This document shows, piece after piece, positions 25,335 through 31,757 of a stretch of DNA of 33,192 bases. The notes beneath the pieces were generated by a model. That model saw only the letters and a list, made by a program, of their open reading frames with translations, searched no databases and had not been told where the DNA came from. Positions within the stretch are counted from its first letter, which is position 1; each line of letters starts with the position of its first letter. Origin of the DNA: Candidatus Paceibacter sp. GTDB taxonomy: Bacteria; Patescibacteriota; Minisyncoccia; Phycocordibacterales; BOKC01. A program made the translations under genes and the position numbers. The DNA lies in assembly GCA_020724885.1 (NCBI GenBank), contig DYGD01000008.1, positions 1 to 33,192 on the forward strand, given 5' to 3'.

Positions 25335-25490
25335 TTAGCTCTTCGGCAAAATCTTATACATCCCTGTCCCGCAAGTTGAACAGGTGCCTTTGGCCGCAGG
25401 ACGACCCGGCTTTATCTCAACTTTCTGCACGCCGGTCATCTCTCGCTTTTCTTTGCACTTGACACAATACCCAATAACTTTATCTTCCAT
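25335..25490 (-). CDS. DUF5679-like zinc-ribbon protein
   Basis: A 51-residue protein read on the minus strand: MEDKVIGYCVKCKEK, then REM, KPGRPAAKGTCSTCGTGM and a short end ILPKS. Two CxxC pairs (C9, C12, C37, C40) form a zinc ribbon, and YCVKCKxKREM...GRPAxxGxCxxCGxxM matches the DUF5679 pattern, common in CPR genomes. Function unknown. TATCCT lies six bases before the ATG, again suggesting a leaderless mRNA. Confidence 0.85.
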   Translation of the reverse strand: MEDKVIGYCVKCKEKREMTGVQKVEIKPGRPAAKGTCSTCGTGMYKILPKS

Positions 25491-25526
25491 AATTTAAGGA
25501 TACCATAAAAAATCAGGGAAGCAAAA

Positions 25527-25608
25527 TTATCCACACACAGTAAATTGGTATCTCTATAAATTGAATTCCACACAAACTTCTTGACCATCTTGACCCAAAA
25601 ACTAAAAT
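25527..25608 (+). promoter_or_regulatory. DnaA-box match and promoter of the 25684 gene
   Basis: TTATCCACA at 25527-25535 is a perfect DnaA-box 9-mer. TTGACC (25581-25586) and TAAAAT (25603-25608), 16 bases apart, make a good promoter whose start near 25615 excludes an ATG at 25609. A leader hairpin (CCGCC/GGCGG, about 25631-25651) follows. Confidence 0.45.
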
Positions 25609-25683
25609 ATGAAAAGATACTTATCCAGAACCGCCTCTAACGTGGGGGCGGAAGAGGGAACACAGACAGAGAAGGGAAAGCTC

Positions 25684-25986
25684 ATGTCTGGAAGAGGAAC
25701 GGTGGCAATGAGACCCGTCCGCACTGAGAGAGGGAAAGGGGGGAGAAACCGTCAGCGGCTCAAGCGGGTCCAGGACAAAGACCTTCAGCAGATCATGCTT
25801 GATCTGCTGAACGCCGAGTTCTCGTTTCTGAATCGCAGAGAAAAGGCGGGATTCATCAGGGGTCTGAACACTGGTCGTCCCATCAGTGCCGCCCTTCTCG
25901 AGAGAATTCCGTCTGAAATCCGCGAGAGGATCGGGACATTCCGGAAACCGGGCAAGGGGTTCAGGAAGAAGATCAAGGCCTCTTGA
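25684..25986 (+). CDS. small basic hypothetical protein A
   Basis: Unrecognised. The 100-residue protein is strongly basic at both ends (RTERGKGGRNRQRLKR, 13-28; FRKPGKGFRKKIK, 86-98) around a predicted helical core. The start at 25684 is preferred to 25609 because the promoter's -10 box abuts 25609 and AGGGA lies before 25684. Residues 60-86 (GLNTGRPISAALLERIPSEI and following) resemble the C-terminal part of the next protein (ALRNGTLVPKKIMRGFPQRM). It has its own terminator at 26021. Confidence 0.65.
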   Translation: MSGRGTVAMRPVRTERGKGGRNRQRLKRVQDKDLQQIMLDLLNAEFSFLNRREKAGFIRGLNTGRPISAALLERIPSEIRERIGTFRKPGKGFRKKIKAS

Positions 25987-26020
25987 CCCACAACACCACA
26001 CGCACACATTCGTTCCCACA

Positions 26021-26051
26021 CGGGAGGCGCCAGCGCCTCCCGTTCTTTTTT
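26021..26051 (+). terminator. rho-independent terminator
   Basis: CGGGAGGCGC and GCGCCTCCCG around CA, followed by TTCTTTTTT. The T-run overlaps the -35 box of the next promoter. Confidence 0.85.
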
Positions 26052-26078
26052 GACAAAAAATCTAAGCTATGTAAAAAT
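26050..26078 (+). promoter_or_regulatory. promoter of the 26127 gene
   Basis: A perfect TTGACA (26050-26055), starting in the previous terminator's T-run, is followed after 16-17 bases by TAAAAAT (26072-26078). Confidence 0.55.
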
Positions 26079-26126
26079 ACGAGAGGAAAATCAGTCGCCA
26101 AAAGTTGGCGAAGAAAGGAGAAAAAA

Positions 26127-26528
26127 GTGGGGCTACCGATGAGAGAAATAATAGGGAGGTTCGAACAAGCTGAAGCCAGAGCAAGCAGAGAAAGAAAGAG
26201 AGGAAGACAGCAACCGCCGAGACAAAGGAAGGAAAACACTGGTGGCAACGGTCATCAACTGGTCAAAGTGGAGCTCGGCTCACCCCCATACAAGCGGGTG
26301 GAGGACATGCTCGAAACAGAGGCCGGGAAAAAAGCTCTGGGAGCCAAGGGCGGAGGCGGCCACAGAGAATCAAATAAAAAACAGCTCCTTAGTGCACTAA
26401 GGAATGGCACCCTAGTCCCAAAGAAAATCATGCGCGGATTCCCGCAGAGGATGCAACAAGAAATCAAAGCGATCCAACGGGGCGCGTGGTGCAAGGACTG
26501 GCACTCCAACCACATTCAATCCAGCTGA
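26127..26528 (+). CDS. small basic hypothetical protein B
   Basis: Unrecognised. Start GTG at 26127 is chosen because AAAGGAG lies six bases upstream; the ATG at 26139 is too far from it. The 133-residue protein is basic and has a low-complexity stretch (ASRERKRGRQQPPRQRKE, about 19-36), a middle segment (SPPYKRVEDMLETEAGKKALGA) and a C-terminal part that resembles protein A upstream (L-x-NG/TG, then a hydrophobic-P pattern, then QE/RE). It is probably a paralogue sharing a small helical domain. Nucleic-acid binding is suggested only by charge. Confidence 0.65.
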   Translation: MGLPMREIIGRFEQAEARASRERKRGRQQPPRQRKENTGGNGHQLVKVELGSPPYKRVEDMLETEAGKKALGAKGGGGHRESNKKQLLSALRNGTLVPKKIMRGFPQRMQQEIKAIQRGAWCKDWHSNHIQSS

Positions 26529-26547
26529 CAACCAGGATTGAAATCAT

Positions 26548-26579
26548 CAGCAGGCAAGATGTGCGCCTGCTGTTTTTTT
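26548..26579 (+). terminator. rho-independent terminator
   Basis: CAGCAGGC and GCCTGCTG around a nine-base loop, followed by TTTTTTT. It overlaps the stop codon of the convergent phosphomannomutase fragment. Confidence 0.85.
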
Positions 26580-27453
26580 ACCCCTTTAGCAAGGCAAGTA
26601 ATTTATAGCAATATTTTTTAGTTTTGGCGCCAGCCGTCAAGCGAATTAATGGCTCGGTGTTGGAAGCACGGATATTCAAAAAACTGTCCTTGAAAATTAC
26701 CGACAGACCATCTCGTTTTTCAATTTTAACCGCTGATTTGGAAAATCTTTTCTCCAACTGATTTTGCAAATCAGAAAAGTTGCCTTGAAACTTCTGATTT
26801 TTCATTTCTATAAAAAATTCAGGCAAATTCTTGATTTGCGCCAAAAGAGTATTATCTGATTTTGAAAGCAAATTGAGCACCTTTATCAAAGCCATCATTC
26901 CGGAATCGGCGCCGAAAAAATCCTTAAAATAAAAATGGCCGGAATATTCGCCCGCGACACCGGCTTTGTGTTTTTTCATTTCGGTTTTTACATAGTAAGA
27001 ACCGACTTTTGAGGGCTTTAATTCTTTTGGTGGAAAGGCCTTCATCAACCTCAAACTTTGAAAAACTAATTCATCCGCGACAAATGGCGGTTTTGATGAT
27101 TCAAATAATAGAATTGAAGTTAGAAAAGAGGGCAGTGGTCGACCTGTCTCGTCTATAAAGAAAACCCGATCGCCGTCAGCGTCAAAGACCGCGCCGAGAT
27201 CGGCTTTTTCTTTTTTGACTTTTTCAACGCATTGATTCAGAGCACTATCGGCCAGGGGGTTCGGGCCATGAGCCGGGAAATTTCCGTTCGGTTTGCCATT
27301 TATCAAAATAAGTTTAATTTTTGGATGGTTTCCAAAAACCGCTCTGACAACCATTCCAGCGATGCCGTTTGAAGCATCACAAACGACTTTCAGCGGTCGC
27401 TGAACTTTAAGAAACTTTTTCAGAAAGCTTGAGTAGGATTGAAGATAATTCAT
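26578..27453 (-). CDS. phosphomannomutase/phosphoglucomutase, C-terminal part (split gene)
   Basis: A 291-residue protein covering domains 2-4 of the alpha-D-phosphohexomutase family. It has the metal loop DADGDR (91-96), sugar-binding GEYSGH (168-173) and the phosphate-binding RASNTEPLIR (262-271). Domain 1 with the phosphoserine is encoded by the separate upstream frame (27473-27907), which is offset by one base. All key motifs are intact across the two pieces and the total length (about 435) is close to normal. Between them lies repeat-like sequence containing stops. Either the gene is recently broken or two chains assemble into one enzyme. A fresh ATG starts this part. Confidence 0.85.
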   Translation of the reverse strand: MNYLQSYSSFLKKFLKVQRPLKVVCDASNGIAGMVVRAVFGNHPKIKLILINGKPNGNFPAHGPNPLADSALNQCVEKVKKEKADLGAVFDADGDRVFFIDETGRPLPSFLTSILLFESSKPPFVADELVFQSLRLMKAFPPKELKPSKVGSYYVKTEMKKHKAGVAGEYSGHFYFKDFFGADSGMMALIKVLNLLSKSDNTLLAQIKNLPEFFIEMKNQKFQGNFSDLQNQLEKRFSKSAVKIEKRDGLSVIFKDSFLNIRASNTEPLIRLTAGAKTKKYCYKLLALLKG

Positions 27454-27525
27454 AATTTCAGGATTTGGGTAATTAAGCTCTAGACTTTAGGGATTTCCTA
27501 AGGCCTAACATCCTAGCGCCTAACA
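27454..27525 (-). repeat. short repeat inserted in the phosphomannomutase gene
   Basis: On the minus strand the reading runs GTGTTAGGCGCTAGGATG, then TTAGGCCTTAGG and CCTAAAGTC, a run of TTAGG/CTAGG units unlike coding sequence. It adds the foreign tail LGARMLGLRKSLKSRA to the N-terminal frame, brings the TAA stop and shifts the frame. This resembles a dispersed intergenic repeat. Confidence 0.6.
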
Positions 27526-27907
27526 CCTGTTCTATTTCTTTTCCGCTTACCATTTCTGCTTTCGGACCGACAATCTTGAAGCCATTGTATTCTTTTGGAT
27601 TATGCGAGGCGGTTATCATCGCGCCGCCAACCGCCTTAAAATGATTCACTAAAAAATAAAACATCGGGGTGGTTGATAGACCGACTTTCTCAATTTTAAA
27701 CTTCTTTTTATTTTCTTTTGCATAGTTTTCGAAACCCCTCAAAAAGCTTTTAAACAAAATTTTTGAGCTCAAGCGAGCATCATAAGCAACGACAAAAACC
27801 CCGTCCTTAAAATAATTGGTGCAAGTTTGGCCGATTAAGATAGCAGTTGCTTCATCAAGCTCTTTGGGATAAATGCCACGGATGTCGTATTGTTTGAAAA
27901 TACTCAT
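27473..27907 (-). CDS. phosphomannomutase/phosphoglucomutase, N-terminal part (split gene)
   Basis: A 144-residue piece holding domain 1 of the phosphohexomutase family: FKQYDIRGIYP (4-14) and the active-site loop ITASHNPKEYNGFKIVG (98-114), with the phosphorylated serine S101. Residues after about 128 (LGARMLGLRKSL) come from the inserted repeat, and the frame stops there. Domains 2-4 resume in the frame at 26578-27453. The enzyme interconverts mannose- or glucose-6-phosphate and -1-phosphate; the next gene makes mannose-6-phosphate. Confidence 0.85.
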   Translation of the reverse strand: MSIFKQYDIRGIYPKELDEATAILIGQTCTNYFKDGVFVVAYDARLSSKILFKSFLRGFENYAKENKKKFKIEKVGLSTTPMFYFLVNHFKAVGGAMITASHNPKEYNGFKIVGPKAEMVSGKEIEQVLGARMLGLRKSLKSRA

Positions 27908-27990
27908 AAATATAATGTCAATCTACCAATCTTATGCCAATCTGCAAATATTTGCTGATTTAGTATATCATTCGTTGATTAGAATTGTGA

Positions 27991-27996
27991 TATTAT
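27991..27996 (+). promoter_or_regulatory. leaderless -10 box of the PGI/PMI gene
   Basis: TATTAT ends six bases before the ATG at 28003. No ribosome site is present. Confidence 0.4.
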
Positions 27997-28002
27997 AACT
28001 AG

Positions 28003-28959
28003 ATGGAAAACTCAATACGAAATTTTGCCGAGCAATTTAACTTTGAACCAAAGGTAGAAAACGAAGAGAATCTACATCCAGCCGAGAGTTTTGTGGTCGG
28101 CGGAATGGGCGGTTCTCGCTTGTCGGCCGGAATTTTGCAATCAATTTTTCCCGACCTTGATTTAATTATCCATAAAAATTACGGCTTGCCGGCGAAAAAA
28201 CTAGACAAATCTCTGTTTATCGCCAGCTCTTTTTCCGGAAACACAGAAGAAGTACTTGATTTTCTGGAAAAAGCAATGGCACAAAAATTGAACACGGCCG
28301 TTATCAGTTCAGGCGGAAAACTGCTTCAAATTGCTCAAGAAAACAAACTGCCGTTCATCCAACTCCCAAACGAAGGCATTCAGCCAAGAATAGCATTGGG
28401 ATATTCAACATTGGCATTATTCAGCTTCATTAAAAAAACTTTCGTGCCCGAACCGCAGACCTTGGCGCGAATATTAAATCCGCTTCGCTTTGAAGATCAG
28501 GGAGAAGAATTGGCGAGAACACTAAAGAATAAGATACCGATTATTTATAGCTCGGAGCAAAATAAGATAGCGGCCGAAATTTGGAAGATTAATTTCAACG
28601 AAACCGGTAAAATTCCGGCTTTTTGTAATGTTTTACCGGAACTCAATCACAATGAAATGACCAGCTTTGACCACAATAATCAAAGCCAACTTCTTTCGGA
28701 AAATTTTTCTTTTGTTTTGCTTCATGATTCCGAAGACCATCCGAGAATTAAAATGAGGATGGAAGTGTTAACAAAAATTTTAGAGCGGAAAGAATTGCCG
28801 ACAAAAATGCTAGAATTTGAGGGCGAAGGTCGGGCCGAGCGGATTTTTAATTCTGTATTGCTTTCGTGCTGGACAGCGCTCTACACTGCCCGTCTTTACG
28901 GCGCCGAGCCAGAAGAAGTTCCTATGGTAGAGAAGTTTAAAAACTTAATCAGTGATTAG
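28003..28959 (+). CDS. bifunctional phosphoglucose/phosphomannose isomerase
   Basis: Interconverts fructose-6-phosphate with glucose-6-phosphate and mannose-6-phosphate, cytosolic. The 318-residue protein fits the archaeal/bacterial bifunctional PGI/PMI family: GGMGGSRL (33-40), the SIS-domain phosphate loop SFSGNTEE (76-83), PRIALGYS, and the catalytic ELNHNE (213-218). A C-terminal bact-PGI_C-like region is present. Divergent from the phosphomannomutase and followed by a sugar kinase, so this is a hexose-phosphate cluster feeding mannose or glucose activation. Confidence 0.92.
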   Translation: MENSIRNFAEQFNFEPKVENEENLHPAESFVVGGMGGSRLSAGILQSIFPDLDLIIHKNYGLPAKKLDKSLFIASSFSGNTEEVLDFLEKAMAQKLNTAVISSGGKLLQIAQENKLPFIQLPNEGIQPRIALGYSTLALFSFIKKTFVPEPQTLARILNPLRFEDQGEELARTLKNKIPIIYSSEQNKIAAEIWKINFNETGKIPAFCNVLPELNHNEMTSFDHNNQSQLLSENFSFVLLHDSEDHPRIKMRMEVLTKILERKELPTKMLEFEGEGRAERIFNSVLLSCWTALYTARLYGAEPEEVPMVEKFKNLISD

Positions 28960-28988
28960 CATCTTGCGATTAGTTATTTAGAAAATTT

Positions 28989-29762
28989 ATGTTCATTTTA
29001 TTTGATCTCGGAAAAACAAAACTGAGAATCGCCGGCACTACCGACAAAAAAAAGTTCTTCGGAGAGCAGATTTTAAAAACACCGAAAACTTTGGAGCAAG
29101 CGGTGGATTTGATAATTAAAGAGGGAAGCCAGATTTCCAAAACCGCAAAAATTACGGGTTTTGTCGGCGGAGTCACAGCTGTCTTGGATAAAAGCCGAGG
29201 AGAAAAAATCGCCACTCTACTGAAAAAAAAGACCGGCAAAAAGGCAATTATCAGCAATGACTCGGCTTTGGTGGGCCTTGGCGAAGCTCATTACGGCGCC
29301 GGAAAAGGATTTTCAATTGTTCAATACATCACCGTCAGCAGTGGCATCGGTGGCGCGCGAATCGTGGATGGAGCAATCGCCAAATCACACTTTGGTTTTG
29401 AGCCGGGCAATCAGATAATTGATTGGAAAAATAAAATAAAACTGGAAGACATCGCCTCCGGCACCGCCATTAAGAAAAAATATAAAAAAGATCCAAAAGA
29501 AGTTTTGGCGCCAGAAGTTTGGCGTGATTTGTGCGAGCCCTTGGCAGTCGGCCTTTATAATTCAATTCTCCACTGGACGCCGGAGGTAGTGGTTCTCGGC
29601 GGTTCAATGATTACGGGAGAGCCGGCAATACCCATCAGAGGCATTGAGCAACAAATCAAAAAAATCAATACAATCCTTCCCAAATTGCCGCCGATAAAGA
29701 AGGCAAAATTAGACCAATTTGGCGGGCTTTACGGCGCTTTGGTTTTACTGCAAAAGCATTGA
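28989..29762 (+). CDS. ROK-family sugar kinase-like protein
   Basis: The 257-residue ASKHA-fold protein resembles ROK glucokinases. Phosphate-1 loop FDLGKTKLRIAG (5-16), catalytic D91 in NDSALVGLGEAHYGAG, SSGIGGARIVDG (117-128) and a C-terminal VVLGGSMI motif are seen. The usual GxExGH zinc-site histidine is Asn141 (GFEPGNQ), and no CxCGxxGCxE motif follows. It may phosphorylate glucose or another hexose for the isomerase upstream. A shortened member (many have 290-320 residues). Confidence 0.8.
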   Translation: MFILFDLGKTKLRIAGTTDKKKFFGEQILKTPKTLEQAVDLIIKEGSQISKTAKITGFVGGVTAVLDKSRGEKIATLLKKKTGKKAIISNDSALVGLGEAHYGAGKGFSIVQYITVSSGIGGARIVDGAIAKSHFGFEPGNQIIDWKNKIKLEDIASGTAIKKKYKKDPKEVLAPEVWRDLCEPLAVGLYNSILHWTPEVVVLGGSMITGEPAIPIRGIEQQIKKINTILPKLPPIKKAKLDQFGGLYGALVLLQKH

Positions 29763-29850
29763 CTTTTTTGACTGATGTATTATCTTTAAGGCAGAATATA
29801 GTGTCTCCCAAAACCCCGCCCAAACCCGTCCTGCTGATAAGGAGTTTAAA

Positions 29851-30126
29851 ATGAATGAAAATGGTAGGAAAGTTCTTTTGGATCTGGGGGAAACCAAAAG
29901 AAAGATCGAACACAATCAAAGAGAGCTTGTCACTCTGCGCGCAAATCTTAAAGAAGCCAACAAGGCCGAAGATGAACCTCTGGCTCAAACTATCGAGAAC
30001 AAGATCAGGCAACGCAATACAGAGATTGAAACTCTGCGCGAAGAATACAGAAAACTCCAAGAAACGTCTCGTTCAAACCCAATCCGGGCACGAAGACAGG
30101 AGAGAACTCGTGACGACTTGGCATAA
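29851..30126 (+). CDS. small coiled-coil protein, unknown
   Basis: The 91-residue protein is almost wholly helical and charged, with heptad-like spacing (KRKIEHNQRELVTLRANL, 16-33; NTEIETLREEYRKLQE, 55-70), then a basic tail. A strong AAGGAG lies seven bases before the ATG, and TTGACT with TATCTT about 16 bases on (29759-29786) could be its promoter. It belongs to the GC-richer, separately transcribed class. Function unknown. Confidence 0.7.
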   Translation: MNENGRKVLLDLGETKRKIEHNQRELVTLRANLKEANKAEDEPLAQTIENKIRQRNTEIETLREEYRKLQETSRSNPIRARRQERTRDDLA

Positions 30127-30152
30127 AGTCGTAAAAGGGGAGTCACCACCTC

Positions 30153-30182
30153 GCCGGCAGTATCCGTAAGGAAATTGCCGGC
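30153..30182 (+). terminator. possible terminator
   Basis: GCCGGCA and TGCCGGC enclose a 16-base loop shortly after the coiled-coil gene; only a weak T-rich tail (TTCTCTATTCT) follows. Confidence 0.4.
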
Positions 30183-30214
30183 ATTCTCTATTCTAAAATT
30201 TCTAAAACAACCTT

Positions 30215-31084
30215 ATGAAAATCGGTATTGTAGGATTGCCAAATGTTGGTAAAAGTACGCTTTTCAATGCCCTGACCAAAAAATCCGTTCCGGCAGAAAA
30301 CTATCCGTTTTGCACCATTGACCCGTCGGTTGGTATCGTCGCAGTGCCGGACGAGCGACTGCAAAAACTTTCGGAATTTTCCAAATCTGAAAAAACAGTG
30401 CCGGCGGTGGTGGAATTCGTGGACATTGCCGGCTTGGTCAAAGGCGCTTCAGAAGGCGAAGGGTTAGGCAATCAATTTCTTTCCCACATCCGCGAGGTTG
30501 ATGCCATCGCTCATGTGGTTCGAGCTTTTGACGACAAAGACATTATTCACGTCGCCGGCAAAATTGACCCAAAAACCGACGCCGAAATCATCAACCTAGA
30601 ATTACAACTGGCTGATGAACAAAGCATCGCCAAAAGGGAGGAGCGGGCAAAGAAAGATAAAAATTTGCCGCCTCTCCAACTGCTTCGCGACAAGCCGATG
30701 CTTTATGTTGTGAACACTTCTGGAGCGAGCGCCAATATGGAAGTGGAAATGCCCGGGCATTTCGTAAAAGTTGATCCTGTATTTGGAACCGGTCTGGATA
30801 AACTCATTAAAAAAAGCTACGAAATTTTGGGGTTGATTACTTTCTTTACTACCGGCAAAGACGAAAGCCGAGCTTGGACAATTAAAGACGGCTCCACCGC
30901 TCCTGTTGCCGGCTCGGCAATCCACAGCGACTTTCGCGATAAATTCATCCGAGCTGAAGTCATTGCTTGGAATAAACTTTTAGAAGCCGGCTCATACGGC
31001 AGTGCTCGCGAAAAGGGCTGGATTAGAACGGAGGGAAAAGAATACATTGTGCAAGATGGTGATGTGATAGAATTCAAAATCTAA
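30215..31084 (+). CDS. ychF: YchF/Obg-type GTPase/ATPase, shortened
   Basis: A ribosome-associated P-loop NTPase (YchF binds ATP in E. coli). The 289-residue protein has P-loop GLPNVGKS (7-14), YchF-specific NYPF (29-32), DIAGLVKGAS (70-79), and the C-terminal TGS-like domain (ITFFTTGKDESRAWTI; AGSAIHSDF; FIRAEV). Standard YchF has about 363 residues. The missing part is the helical, coiled-coil insertion after INLELQLAD (127-135), where only a short link remains. The base-recognition motif N-x-x-E appears as NTSG (167-170). No Shine-Dalgarno site. Confidence 0.92.
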   Translation: MKIGIVGLPNVGKSTLFNALTKKSVPAENYPFCTIDPSVGIVAVPDERLQKLSEFSKSEKTVPAVVEFVDIAGLVKGASEGEGLGNQFLSHIREVDAIAHVVRAFDDKDIIHVAGKIDPKTDAEIINLELQLADEQSIAKREERAKKDKNLPPLQLLRDKPMLYVVNTSGASANMEVEMPGHFVKVDPVFGTGLDKLIKKSYEILGLITFFTTGKDESRAWTIKDGSTAPVAGSAIHSDFRDKFIRAEVIAWNKLLEAGSYGSAREKGWIRTEGKEYIVQDGDVIEFKI

Positions 31085-31135
31085 ATCACCTCAAACTACA
31101 ACACGCCCAAATATAGATATTGAGATAAAATTTAA

Positions 31136-31178
31136 GTGTCAGATGTGTTAGATAGGCACCATCTAACACATCTGACAC
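31136..31178. repeat. inverted repeat 1 after ychF
   Basis: An 18-base perfect stem (31136-31153 with 31161-31178) around AGGCACC. No T-run follows. It may act as a bidirectional hairpin between convergent genes. Confidence 0.75.
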
Positions 31179-31214
31179 AGTGTCCCGACTCCCGAAGCCA
31201 CCACCCTTTCACTA

Positions 31215-31254
31215 ATATTAACAATCTGCCACGGCCGCTTTAAATTGTTAATAT
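31215..31254. repeat. inverted repeat 2 after ychF
   Basis: ATATTAACAAT and ATTGTTAATAT separated by 18 bases that are C/G-rich at the centre. Weaker than its neighbours. Confidence 0.6.
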
Positions 31255-31295
31255 CACCTTCTCCAAAAACTTACCGTAAAAATTAACTCCGAAAA

Positions 31296-31343
31296 AGCAT
31301 TTTCTACAAAATCTGACGGCCGTCAGATTTTGTAAAAAATGCT
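31296..31343. repeat. long near-perfect palindrome after ychF
   Basis: A 30-base perfect palindrome (31305-31334, centre GACGGCCGTC) extends with one mismatch to 48 bases (outer arms AGCATTTT/AAAATGCT). It lies 32 bases from the stop of the convergent gene. It recalls the paired palindromes near 10 kb in form but has a different core. Confidence 0.8.
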
Positions 31344-31374
31344 GAATCTCACTGGCATTGATGGGAATTGAACT

Positions 31375-31719
31375 TCACTTAAGCCGAGCGAGGATATCAA
31401 GCTGGTCAATTAAAGCATTGTGAGCAAGATGGCGGTTTTCATCCAACCTCCGCATTTCATCCTTTGGCACCTCGTCTCTTTTACTTAACAAATTGAAAGC
31501 AAATATGGTCTGAACATAACGCGCGACACACTCTTGGAGGGCTTGGAAATTTTCCTCAACATTTTCTCGGTCTTGGTCAGACAAAAAATCGGGCAGGTTC
31601 TTGATATAACTCTTCAAATTTTCGTATATCCTGGCTTTCTCGCCGATCTCTTCCAAATCGACAATTTGCCTCTCGGCACCGGCTCTTCTTCTCCATGTGT
31701 CTCTTAAAAAATCCTCCAT
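31375..31719 (-). CDS. helical hypothetical protein
   Basis: Unrecognised. The 114-residue protein is predicted to be all helical and charged, with no membrane segment. It contains EKARIYENLKSYIKNLPDFL and a four-helix-like pattern with HLAHNALIDQLDIL at the end. It is divergent from the DUF5671-like gene with only 38 bases between starts. TATAAT lies nine bases before its ATG, indicating a nearly leaderless mRNA. Confidence 0.65.
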   Translation of the reverse strand: MEDFLRDTWRRRAGAERQIVDLEEIGEKARIYENLKSYIKNLPDFLSDQDRENVEENFQALQECVARYVQTIFAFNLLSKRDEVPKDEMRRLDENRHLAHNALIDQLDILARLK

Positions 31720-31728
31720 ATTGCTTTA

Positions 31729-31751
31729 ATTATATCAAAAAGTGCTATAAT
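31729..31751. promoter_or_regulatory. divergent leaderless promoters
   Basis: A TATAAT on the minus strand (31729-31734) serves the helical protein; another on the plus strand (31746-31751) ends six bases before the ATG at 31758. Same arrangement as at 8433-8457. Confidence 0.5.
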
Positions 31752-31757
31752 TAAAAA

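Noticed and set aside
25609-25683. Upstream ATG (25609) for small basic protein A
   Set aside because: The promoter -10 box ends at 25608, so this ATG would lie at or before the transcript start; no ribosome site; a leader hairpin occupies the stretch.
25983-26126. Upstream TTG start for small basic protein B
   Set aside because: It would run through the previous gene's terminator and the TTGACA promoter; the GTG at 26127 has an ideal ribosome site.
31344-31377. tRNA 3'-end-like sequence on the minus strand (TTCAATTCCCATC...GCCA)
   Set aside because: It resembles a T loop and CCA end, but the T stem does not pair and no 5' part is present, so it is not a functional tRNA; at most a remnant.
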